Positions 34,420 through 41,689 of a stretch of 64,000 nt of DNA are shown in pieces. Positions within the stretch are counted from its first letter, which is position 1, and each line of letters opens with the position of its first letter. Source of the DNA: Palsa-504 sp963800415 (lineage in GTDB: Bacteria > Actinomycetota > Actinomycetes > Streptosporangiales > Streptosporangiaceae). The translations under genes were made by a program, and so were the position numbers. The notes beneath the pieces were generated by a model, which did no database searches, was not told the origin of the DNA, and saw nothing but the letters and a program-made list of their open reading frames with translations. Location of the stretch: positions 1 through 64,000 of the forward strand of contig CAWDBS010000072.1 of the NCBI GenBank assembly GCA_963800415.1. The letters are read 5' to 3'.

Positions 34420-35258
34420 TGAATCACCTCCAGGGGGAGCCGAGGGCCGGCCACGAAGAGGGTGGCCGGACGTACGTCGGGAGACGCTAAGTGGGGTGAT
34501 CCATACCCCGAAAGCACCATGCGCAAGAGGGCAGCCGCTGCCTATTTTCCCTCGCGGTGCGCGAAAGGTATAGACCCCTAGGCAAACTGGGCAGACAGCG
34601 CCGACGGCGGGAGGCCGACCGCGACCCGCGCTCCCGCCCGTAAACGGCACGATCCCTAATCGTTACTTTGTGTAGTATAATACTATCTTTCGGTAGTTTA
34701 ACGTCCGGGCTGGCGGTTGACATTGCCGGGATCAGGGGTAAGTTGCTCACCAGCCCAGCACCGGGCTCGCTAGCCGGACCAGCAGGCTCATCAGGTTCGG
34801 GCTATGTCATGGCAGGGGTGTCCGCAGCCAGCCGCCCCTGGGTAGGCATGGCGCTAGAACGGGCAGGAGGGCTTGCCACGCTCGTCCGGCTGGACGGGGG
34901 TTGGGCCTGGAAAGGGCCCGGGCATCCAGTAGACAACGGGGACCGGGCCCGTGGCCAACGGGGGACGGGACTCCGGTCCGAAGGCGCTGCCCGGGCCCTT
35001 TTCTTTTTCTTTGCGTGGCCCCGGGACGCGGGAACGTCAGATACCCACCGGAGCGATTCAGGCACGGATCTGAGGACAGGTTCGTTGCCTGCTGGGGACA
35101 CGTTCTGCGGGAGGCGAACAGCGGGTGGCGCCGGGCGGCCGGGAATCGCGGTCAGCCGGCGAAGGCCGGGGCGGGGATATTATGTGGCCTGCACTTGTCC
35201 GTGACTACCTTCGTGACTGAGCACCGCCTGTTAACCAACACAGCGATAGGCAGGGGTC
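34420..35258. other. Long intergenic region with promoter-like and RNA-like elements
   Basis: 839 bp with no convincing protein gene. It holds a TATAAT inside the palindrome TAGTATAATACTA (34673-34685), a TTGACA at 34717-34722, and a long folded terminator at 34914-35012. A plus-strand small transcript of roughly 0.25-0.35 kb would fit these marks. Confidence 0.45.
34914..35012 (+). terminator. Long structured hairpin with T-rich tail
   Basis: GGGCCCGGGCA (34914-34924) pairs with TGCCCGGGCCC (34988-34998). Inside, GGACCGG can pair with CCGGTCC and CCCGT with ACGGG, giving a rod-like fold. A T-rich tail TTTTCTTTTTCTTT follows, unusual in GC-rich actinobacteria. It looks like a Rho-independent terminator at the end of a non-coding transcript. 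Confidence 0.65.
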
Positions 35259-36044
35259 GTGACTGAGCCAAACCCAGCCGCGCCGTCGGCTCCATCCGCC
35301 GAGCCGTCAGCGGGCCGGATCGTCATCGTGATGCCGACGTATAACGAGCGGCAGAACCTAGAGTCCATCGCGGGCCGGGTGCGAACGGCGCTGCCGGCGG
35401 CGGACCTGCTGGTCGTGGACGACAACAGCCCGGACGGGACCGGTGACATCGCGGACAAGCTGACCGAGGCCGACCCGCACGTGCAGGTCATGCACCGGAC
35501 CGAGAAGGCGGGTCTGGGCAAGGCCTATATCGCGGGGTTCGGCTGGGCGCTCGAACGCGGCTACGACGTGATCGTCGAGATGGACGCGGACGGCTCGCAT
35601 CAGCCGGAGCACCTGCCCAGCCTGGTCGGGGCACTGGATCACGCGGACCTGTCCATCGGGTCCCGGTGGGTGCCCGGCGGCAAGGTGGTCAACTGGCCGA
35701 AGTCGCGGGAGGTGCTGTCCCGCGCCGCCAATATCTATACCCGGCTCATGCTCGGCCTCGGCGTCCGTGACGCCACCGCGGGATTCCGCGCCTACCGCGG
35801 CGCCACGCTGCGGACGATCAGCCTGAGCCAGGTGGAATCGACCGGGTACTGCTTCCAGATCGACCTGACCGTCCGGGTCGCGGAGGCGGGCCTGCGGATC
35901 GTCGAGGTGCCGATCACGTTCGTCGAACGCGAGCACGGCGCCTCCAAGATGAGCAACAGCATCATCTTGGAGGCGTTCTGGCGAGTCGCGCAGTGGGGTG
36001 TAGCCCGGCGGCTCCGCCGGCCAGGAAATCAGTCGGCTGGGTGA
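35259..36044 (+). CDS. Polyprenol monophosphomannose synthase (Ppm1/DPM1-like GT2)
   Basis: 261 residues from GTG 35259. GT2 fold with VIVMPTYNERQNLESI, LLVVDDNSPDGTGDIAD, the DxD region as IVEMDADGSHQPEHLP, and the acceptor-side GSRWVPGGKVVNWP and FVEREHGASKM. It should transfer mannose from GDP-mannose to polyprenyl phosphate. It has no C-terminal acyltransferase or membrane domain, so it is the DPM1-type catalytic unit. Its product is the donor for MptB-like enzymes such as that at 59626. Confidence 0.9.
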   Translation: MTEPNPAAPSAPSAEPSAGRIVIVMPTYNERQNLESIAGRVRTALPAADLLVVDDNSPDGTGDIADKLTEADPHVQVMHRTEKAGLGKAYIAGFGWALERGYDVIVEMDADGSHQPEHLPSLVGALDHADLSIGSRWVPGGKVVNWPKSREVLSRAANIYTRLMLGLGVRDATAGFRAYRGATLRTISLSQVESTGYCFQIDLTVRVAEAGLRIVEVPITFVEREHGASKMSNSIILEAFWRVAQWGVARRLRRPGNQSAG

Positions 36045-36108
36045 GCACAGGTAACGACACCTCTGGACGAAGGCCAGTCCGGGGTGTCGGCCTGAAGCGA
36101 GCTGGCGG

Positions 36109-36489
36109 CTATGCGCTGCGGCGGTGCGGGCGGCTAGTGTCCGGGGCGCGGTCGGTACTCCGGCGCTCCCTGATGACCTCGAGGCGCTCGGCGAGCACGG
36201 CCTCGAGATCCTCGACTGTGCGGCGCTCCATGAGCATGTCCCAGTGGCTGCGCGGCGGCTTCGCCTTCTTCGGCGAAGGAGATTCCCCGGTCGCCGCGAT
36301 CGCGATCGCACCGCAGACTCGACACTCCCAGGCGGGCGGAAGTTCCGCCTCGGCAGCGAAAGGCACGCTAAAATGATGCCCGTTAGGGCAGTCAAAGGCG
36401 ACGTCCTGACGGGGTGCCAGGTCGGTGTTCCTGTCGTTCTCGTAGCTCGTCGCACCGAGCCGGGTCCCGCGAAGTGCGCGTTCGGCCAT
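36109..36489 (-). CDS. rbpA: RNA polymerase-binding protein RbpA
   Basis: 126 residues, a clear RbpA: N-terminal ERALRGTRLGATSYENDRN (core-binding tail), a zinc-ribbon-like region FDCPNGHHFSVPF ... WECRVCG, the basic linker PSPKKAKPPRSHWDMLMERR and the sigma-interaction helix VEDLEAVLAERLEVIRERR. RbpA stabilises open complexes with group 1 sigma factors. The first Cys pair is CPNGH rather than two Cys, as in many family members. Confidence 0.93.
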   Translation of the reverse strand: MAERALRGTRLGATSYENDRNTDLAPRQDVAFDCPNGHHFSVPFAAEAELPPAWECRVCGAIAIAATGESPSPKKAKPPRSHWDMLMERRTVEDLEAVLAERLEVIRERRSTDRAPDTSRPHRRSA

Positions 36490-36620
36490 GCTTGCTGCCT
36501 CCCAGGCGGTCAGCGGTCTTTTCGTGCAACGCTGAATACCCGGACAAGATTCCCCGGGTGGGCGTTACCCAATCGTATTTCGGCAGAAAGATCACGGTTA
36601 CCTGTTCCTGGGGTGCCCGG

Positions 36621-37403
36621 CTAGGGCCCGCGGGGATGCCATTGACCCCGCTCGATGAGGACCTCGCGGAGCGTCTCGATGTCGTCGGTCATGATCCCGT
36701 CGGCACCTAGGTCCAGCAGGCGGATCATCTCGGCGCGGGCGTTGATGGTCCACACGTGCACGTCGAGGCCGAGGGCGTGAGCGCGGCGGACGAACGACAC
36801 GGACGCCACCCGCCCCGGTACCTGGGCACAGCGCACCTGCCATTGCGGGAGCCGACGGGCGAGCAGCCCCGGCTGCCGCCCCTGCCCGGCAGCGCCGGTG
36901 GCGTAGCGGACCGCGGCGATCACGGCCGGGGAGGTCGCCATGCACACTGGCCGGTCGAGCAGCCCGCGTGCGGCCCGCAGCCGGCTGCCGGAGAACGAAG
37001 TCAGGCACACCCGGTCCCAGGCGCCGGTACGACGTAGTACGTCAGGCAGCAGCGCGATGCCGGGTTCGTCCTTGAGGTCGATATTGAAGCGCACGTCGGG
37101 CCAGGCGCCGAGCAGGTCCTCGATCAGCGGTATCGGCCCGGAGCCGACCACACGCAACGCGCTGACCTCGCGGTACGTCCGCACGCCGATCGGCCCGGAC
37201 CCATCGGTCACCCGGTCGAGCGTGCGGTCGTGGAACGCCACCAGGCTGCCGTCCGAGGTCGCTCGGGCGTCGGTCTCCAGGTATGAGTACCCGAGCTTGA
37301 CGGCGTGCTCGAACGCCGTCCAGGAGTTCTCCGGCGCGTGCGCCGCACCGCCGCGGTGCGCAAACGCGTGCGGGCGCGGGTAGTCGAGAAACGGTACGGG
37401 CAC
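36621..37403 (-). CDS. Glycerophosphodiester phosphodiesterase
   Basis: 260 residues, GDPD family. The catalytic first His is in AFAHRGGAAHAPENSW, the metal Glu/Asp pair in YLETDARATSDGSLVAFHD (with the second His in FHDRTLDR), and NIDLKDEPG supplies another metal ligand. There is no signal peptide, so it likely acts in the cytosol on glycerophosphodiesters from lipid turnover. Confidence 0.9.
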   Translation of the reverse strand: MPVPFLDYPRPHAFAHRGGAAHAPENSWTAFEHAVKLGYSYLETDARATSDGSLVAFHDRTLDRVTDGSGPIGVRTYREVSALRVVGSGPIPLIEDLLGAWPDVRFNIDLKDEPGIALLPDVLRRTGAWDRVCLTSFSGSRLRAARGLLDRPVCMATSPAVIAAVRYATGAAGQGRQPGLLARRLPQWQVRCAQVPGRVASVSFVRRAHALGLDVHVWTINARAEMIRLLDLGADGIMTDDIETLREVLIERGQWHPRGP

Positions 37404-37456
37404 GCTCGCCAGTATGCCCGCTGACCTGGTATGCGGGGTAAATGGAGCCTGTCGTG

Positions 37457-38053
37457 TCAGGAACTGCCGGCTGGCCTGGGACCGGTCACGCGATCGGCAG
37501 GTGCCCAGGCCCGGCGGCGGGCCTCGGCCATCGCGACGGCGGCCGCCACCGCGACGTTCAGCGAACCGACCCGGCCTGGCTGGGGGATATAGGTGACCGC
37601 GTTGGCCACGGCCAGCAGCGCCGCCGTGCAGCCGTGGTCCTCGTTACCCACGGCCAGGCAGACATCGCCGTCCAGGGGCGCCTCGTGCAGGGGCACGGCG
37701 CCAGAGGCCAGTTCGATCACAACCACCCGTAGGCCCGCATCGGCCGCCGCCTTAGCCGCGACGACCGGGTTCGGCTCCTGGGTGGCCTCGATCAGCCGCT
37801 GGGTGCCGAGCGCGGTCTTGCCCACGCCCGGATGGCTGAGCGGGACCGTGTTGCCGCACAGCCACAGGTGCTCGGCCCCGAACGCGGCGGCTGAGCGGAC
37901 GATCGAGCCCACGTTGAACGGCTGGGCCACCGAGTCGAGCAGCAGGGCCAGGCGCGTGTCGCTGGCCCGCCGCCATTCGCGGTTGAGCCGCTTGACCTCG
38001 GTGGGGCGCAACTGCCGCGGGGCGCCCGCCCCGGCGGGCCCGGGCGGGCTCAC
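37457..38053 (-). CDS. TrmH-type (SPOUT) RNA 2'-O-methyltransferase
   Basis: From GTG 38053, a 198-residue SPOUT methyltransferase: LALLLDSVAQPFNVGSIVRS (motif 1, with N and R), LCLAVGNEDHG (motif 2) and IPQPGRVGSLNVAVAAAVAM (motif 3 knot). The start overlaps the stop of the upstream methyltransferase by GTGA; the longer open frame to 38383 is antisense-like text. It probably modifies tRNA or rRNA. Confidence 0.88.
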   Translation of the reverse strand: MSPPGPAGAGAPRQLRPTEVKRLNREWRRASDTRLALLLDSVAQPFNVGSIVRSAAAFGAEHLWLCGNTVPLSHPGVGKTALGTQRLIEATQEPNPVVAAKAAADAGLRVVVIELASGAVPLHEAPLDGDVCLAVGNEDHGCTAALLAVANAVTYIPQPGRVGSLNVAVAAAVAMAEARRRAWAPADRVTGPRPAGSS

Positions 38054-38673
38054 GGGCGTGCCACCTCGGCCCGTTCGGCCTGACAATCCACCTGGAGCAG
38101 GCGGTAACCGCTCCGTGCGGCCAGCCTCCTCACCGGCCAGCCCTGCCCGGCCAGCCACCGGTGCAGCGAGTCGGCGCCGAGGTTGCGCCCGACCACCAGG
38201 TACGCCGAGCCGCCGCCGTCCAGCCGGCCAAGCCACTGGCCGAGCAGCGCGTGCAGCGCGTCCTTGCCGATCCGGACCGGCGGGTTGGACCAGATCGCGG
38301 CGAACCGGGCCGGCAGCGAGGCATCGGCGGGGGTGACACAGCGCACGTTGGCCAGGCCGGCCGCGGCAGCGTTCCGCGTGCATAGCTCAAGGGCCCGCTC
38401 GTTGACGTCGACCGCCCATACCGCGGCGCCCGGCGAGCGGGCCGCCAGCACGCAGGCGACCGGGCCGTAGCCGCAGCCCAGGTCGAGCAGGTCACCGGAG
38501 GCCGGCGGCGCGGGGGCCTCCTCCAGCAGCAGGCGGGTGCCCGGGTCGAGCCGGCCGGGGGAGAACACCCCGGCGTCGGTGGCCAGCTCCAGGTAGACGT
38601 CGGGCAGGATCACCCGGACCTGGCCGGGGCGGTGCGGCGCGCCGGGCTTGGCCGAGAAGTAGTGCTCCGTCAC
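38050..38673 (-). CDS. RsmC-like class I methyltransferase
   Basis: 207 residues: HYFSAKPGAPHRPG near the start, TDAGVFSPGRLDPGTRLLL, SAM loop LLDLGCGYGPVACVLA, and the base-flipping motif IWSNPPVRIG (NPPx). It resembles RsmC/RlmG 16S/23S guanine-N2 methyltransferases, here as the single C-terminal domain usual in actinobacteria. It is translationally coupled to the SPOUT methyltransferase. Confidence 0.88.
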   Translation of the reverse strand: MTEHYFSAKPGAPHRPGQVRVILPDVYLELATDAGVFSPGRLDPGTRLLLEEAPAPPASGDLLDLGCGYGPVACVLAARSPGAAVWAVDVNERALELCTRNAAAAGLANVRCVTPADASLPARFAAIWSNPPVRIGKDALHALLGQWLGRLDGGGSAYLVVGRNLGADSLHRWLAGQGWPVRRLAARSGYRLLQVDCQAERAEVARP

Positions 38674-38676
38674 GGG

Positions 38677-39021
38677 TTAACGGCTGACCGGTGTGGCCGG
38701 CTGGGCCTGACTGGTGAGCACCGGGTTGATGAACTGGCGGGTGACCCACCGCTCGACGACGAACGTCATGATCGGGACAGTGCCGGCCAGCAGCATGATC
38801 ACGGTCGGTTTGATCCCCAGGTGCAGCCGCCGGGCCAGCAGCCAGGCGAACACCAGGTAGATGATGTACAGGATGCCGTGCACGACGCCGACGTCGTTGG
38901 CAACGGCGGGATACCCCGCCACCTGCAGCGGGATGCCGACGAAACACAAGACCACCAGCACCACGCCGGTCACGTAGGCCATCACCCGGTACCGGAGCAC
39001 CGCTGCTTTCACGCCTGTCAT
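38677..39021 (-). CDS. DUF3817 membrane protein
   Basis: 114 residues with three helices: YRVMAYVTGVVLVVLCFVGI, VVHGILYIIYLVFAWLLARR and PTVIMLLAGTVPIMTFVVER. The H-G---Y-------A---R and G--P---F--E pattern is typical of DUF3817. Function unknown; it lies 3 bp from the methyltransferase gene and 3 bp after the next gene, forming a tight operon. Confidence 0.85.
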   Translation of the reverse strand: MTGVKAAVLRYRVMAYVTGVVLVVLCFVGIPLQVAGYPAVANDVGVVHGILYIIYLVFAWLLARRLHLGIKPTVIMLLAGTVPIMTFVVERWVTRQFINPVLTSQAQPATPVSR

Positions 39022-39024
39022 CTC

Positions 39025-39621
39025 CTATCGCAGTCCGTGCCACCGGCCATGGTCCTTGACCTCGGCATTGAGCCGCGCCAGGTAGGCGTTGTACGCGCTG
39101 AGCTCTTCGTCCTCATCCTCTGCGGGCGAGTCGGTGCCGGCTTGTACGGCCCTGGCCTGCCCGGTGCTGGCTTGTACGGTGCTGGCTTGTATAAGGCCGG
39201 CGACGTCGGCGGGCAGGTTCTCCGCGTGGGCGGTGACCGCCCTGGGGTCGGGTATCTCGCCTCGTCTGATCCGGAACTCGTCCCTGATCGTCTTGGCCCA
39301 GAAGACCACAGCGAAGCCCGCGAACAACGGCCACTCGAACGTGTAGGCCCAGCTCAGCCCGTTGCCGGCCAGCGCGCGGTGGAACTGCCAGTCGCCCAGC
39401 CAGAGCATCCCCCAGAACGAGACCACCATCAGCAGGTGCCAGCCGATCCAGCGGGGCCCGATGAGAAAGCGCCACACGGGACCGGAGGGTTCAGCCGGCG
39501 CCTCGGGGGCGGCAGCCGACGCCTCGGGGGCGCCTACGTCCGCCTCAAGGGCGGCATTCGCCGCAGGGGCGGCGGCGTTCGCCTCGGTTGCGGCGGCCTC
39601 GGCCGGGCCCGCGTTTTCCAT
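39025..39621 (-). CDS. Two-helix membrane protein with repeat-rich ends
   Basis: From ATG 39621, 198 residues. The N-terminal 45 are an Ala/Glu/Pro repeat (EAAATEANAAAPAANAALEA). The core holds RFLIGPRWIGWHLLMVVSF and FEWPLFAGFAVVFWAKTIRD, two membrane helices similar to those in a common actinobacterial protein paired with DUF3817. The tail has short repeats (IQASTVQASTGQARAVQAG) encoded by repeated DNA at 39141-39195. Function unknown. Confidence 0.65.
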   Translation of the reverse strand: MENAGPAEAAATEANAAAPAANAALEADVGAPEASAAAPEAPAEPSGPVWRFLIGPRWIGWHLLMVVSFWGMLWLGDWQFHRALAGNGLSWAYTFEWPLFAGFAVVFWAKTIRDEFRIRRGEIPDPRAVTAHAENLPADVAGLIQASTVQASTGQARAVQAGTDSPAEDEDEELSAYNAYLARLNAEVKDHGRWHGLR

Positions 39622-39657
39622 GCCACGAGGGTAGCGCCGGCGGTGGATAATTCCTGC

Positions 39658-39984
39658 ATGGGTCTGCGCACGGGCTTGTCCGCACACGCCAGGCGGCTGC
39701 CTGACCGGCTCGATGACCTGCACGGACCGTGGCAGGGAACCGTCGTGCTGCCGGTGCACCTGAGCTGGCACCAGTTCCGCGAGTTCGACGTGGCCAAGCA
39801 GAGGCCCAGGCTGCTGCTGTACAGCATCGTGATCAGCCAGGGCCGAAGGAACGACGTGGCTCGCTTCCTCAACGCGCAGCGGCTGCGCGACGACTGGCCG
39901 CAACTGAGTCTGCTGGTCAGCAGCCAGATGCGTCGGGCCTGCGAGCGCAAGCTCGGCCTGCGCCTGCCCACTGCTCCTCAATAA
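39658..39984 (+). CDS. Solitary paralogue of the 27345 antitoxin-like protein
   Basis: 108 residues: HGPWQGTVVLPVHLSWHQFR, FDVAKQRPRLLLYSIVISQG, NDVARFLNAQRLRDDWPQL, MRRACERKLGLRL. It follows the 27345 protein residue-block by residue-block (LP-H--W---R--DV, R-LLY-I, R-D--RF, WP-L--L, R---ERKL). Here no nucleotidyltransferase follows; the next gene is adenylate kinase. It may be an orphan antitoxin or have a separate role. Confidence 0.65.
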   Translation: MGLRTGLSAHARRLPDRLDDLHGPWQGTVVLPVHLSWHQFREFDVAKQRPRLLLYSIVISQGRRNDVARFLNAQRLRDDWPQLSLLVSSQMRRACERKLGLRLPTAPQ

Positions 39985-40068
39985 CCAGCGCTCCCGAGAG
40001 CACGCCGGAAGAGGCGACCGCATCCCCCGCCGGCACGGAAACCCCGGTGTATATGCCAGGCTGATGAC

Positions 40069-40755
40069 ATGCGCAAATACGTGATCATGGGCGTGCAGGG
40101 CAGCGGCAAGGGCACTCAGGCCCAGATGCTGGCGGCGGACCTGGATCTGGTGCACATCAGCGTGGGTGACATCTTCCGCTGGGACGTGCAGAACCACACC
40201 AAGACAGGCGCGCAGGTGCGGCGCGTCATGGCCGCGGGGGAGCTGGTCGGGGACGATCTGGTGGAATCGGTGGTCAGGGACAGGCTCACCCAGCACGACT
40301 GGAACTACGGCTTCCTCATCGACGGGTTTCCGCGTAACCGGCGGCAGGCCGAGTTCTTCCTCGAGAGCTACGACATCGACGGCGTCATCGTGCTCGACCT
40401 CCCGGATAGCGAGGTCCGCCGCCGCGTGCTCAACCGCAGGCTGTGCGCGAACTGCGGCATGGACTACAACCTGATCGCCAACAGCCCGAAGGTACCCGGC
40501 CAGTGCGACACATGCGGGGGAGAGCTAGTCACCCGGGAAGACGACACCGAGGAGGCGCTGGCGGTCAGGCTGCGGGAGTATCACAAGGAAGCCGAGGCCG
40601 TCCTGGAGATTTTCCGCCGCAAGGAGTACGTCTTCGTAGTGGACGCGCGGCCCACGCCCGAGGTTGTCCAGCAGCAGATCAGGAAGTGCCTGGGCCTACC
40701 GCCGAACGAGGCCAAGGAGGAGCAGGTCGCCCGGCAGGGGGCCGCAGGTGCGTGA
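40069..40755 (+). CDS. adk: Adenylate kinase, zinc-LID type
   Basis: 228 residues. P-loop VIMGVQGSGKGTQAQM (the usual GPPGAGKGT is altered), LVHISVGDIFRWDV, the AMP-binding FLIDGFPRNRRQAEFF, and a LID with RRLCANCGMDYN ... GQCDTCGGELVTREDD (four Cys for zinc). It converts AMP and ATP to two ADP. The C-terminal 20 residues are an extension. It overlaps the PRPP synthetase gene by 8 bp. Because of the odd P-loop it is probably a second, divergent Adk rather than the ribosomal-operon copy. Confidence 0.88.
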   Translation: MRKYVIMGVQGSGKGTQAQMLAADLDLVHISVGDIFRWDVQNHTKTGAQVRRVMAAGELVGDDLVESVVRDRLTQHDWNYGFLIDGFPRNRRQAEFFLESYDIDGVIVLDLPDSEVRRRVLNRRLCANCGMDYNLIANSPKVPGQCDTCGGELVTREDDTEEALAVRLREYHKEAEAVLEIFRRKEYVFVVDARPTPEVVQQQIRKCLGLPPNEAKEEQVARQGAAGA

Positions 40756-41689
40756 GATCGCGGTCTTCGGCGGCAGCGCGTACCCGGCGCTGACTGCCGA
40801 AATCTGCGCGCACCTGGGCGTGCCGCAGCGCCCGGTGCTGCTCAAGCGGTTCGCGAACGACTGCCTCGAGATCCAGCTGCAGTCCAACTGCCGGGAACGG
40901 GACGTGTTCCTGATCCAGCCGCTGGTGAAGCCGGTACAGGAGAACCTGGTCGAGCTGCTGCTGATGGCGGACGCGGCCCGGGGCGCGTCCGCGGCCCGGG
41001 TGACGGCGGTGATGCCGCATTACGCCTACGCCCGGTCGGATAAGAAAGACGCGCCGCGGATCTCCATCGGCGGCCGCCTGATCGCCGACCTGCTGGTCAC
41101 GGCCGGGGTCAACCGGGTGCTGACGCTGAACCTGCACTCACCGCAGGTGCACGGCTTCTTCTCGGTGCCGGTGGATCACCTGCACGCGCTGCGCGAGCTG
41201 GCCGACCACTTCCGCCGCCGGGACCTGTCCAACGCCATCGTGGTCTCACCCGACCTGGGCTACGCCAAGAGCGCCGCCGCGTTCGCCCGCAGGCTCGGCC
41301 TGACGGTCGCGGCGGGCGCGAAGGAGCGGATCAGCGACACCGAGGTGCGGATCACCGCCATCATCGGCGACGTGGCCGGCCGGGACGTGATCGTGCTGGA
41401 CGACGAGATCTCGCGCGGCAGCACCGTGTTCGAGCTGCTCGACCGGCTGTGCGAGGAGGGCGCGCGCTCGGTGGCTGTGGCCTGCACGCACGGCTTGTTC
41501 GCCGACAACGCGCTGGACAAGCTGGCCGCCGCCGACGTGACCGAGATCGTCTGCACCAACTCGGCGCCCCTCTCGGCGGAGCAGGCGGAGCACCCCAAGC
41601 TGACCGTCCTGTCGGTGGCCCCGGCCCTGGCCGAGGCCATCAGCCGGATCCACGACGGCGAGTCGGTCAGCTCCCTATTCGACCACTGA
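40748..41689 (+). CDS. prs: Ribose-phosphate pyrophosphokinase (PRPP synthetase)
   Basis: 313 residues from GTG 40748, overlapping adk. N-terminal VREIAVFGGSAYPALTAEI, the ATP-loop and conserved EIQLQSNCRERDVFLIQ, MPHYAYARSDKKDAPRISI, LHSPQVHGFF, and the PRPP loop VIVLDDEISRGSTVFELL. It makes PRPP and AMP from ribose-5-phosphate and ATP. Compared with canonical Prs the N-terminus is shorter and the loop is DDEISRGST, so it belongs to a divergent subgroup. The AMP it makes is the substrate of the coupled kinase. Confidence 0.88.
   Translation: MREIAVFGGSAYPALTAEICAHLGVPQRPVLLKRFANDCLEIQLQSNCRERDVFLIQPLVKPVQENLVELLLMADAARGASAARVTAVMPHYAYARSDKKDAPRISIGGRLIADLLVTAGVNRVLTLNLHSPQVHGFFSVPVDHLHALRELADHFRRRDLSNAIVVSPDLGYAKSAAAFARRLGLTVAAGAKERISDTEVRITAIIGDVAGRDVIVLDDEISRGSTVFELLDRLCEEGARSVAVACTHGLFADNALDKLAAADVTEIVCTNSAPLSAEQAEHPKLTVLSVAPALAEAISRIHDGESVSSLFDH

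Noticed and set aside
34914..34998. Possible small SRP (4.5S) RNA
   Set aside because: Rod-like fold and length fit loosely, but the conserved GGUCCGGAAGGAAGCAGCC-type apical loop is missing.
39141..39195. CRISPR-like short repeats
   Set aside because: GGCTTGTACGGTGCT-type repeats lie in frame within the two-helix membrane protein and code for its low-complexity tail; no spacers.
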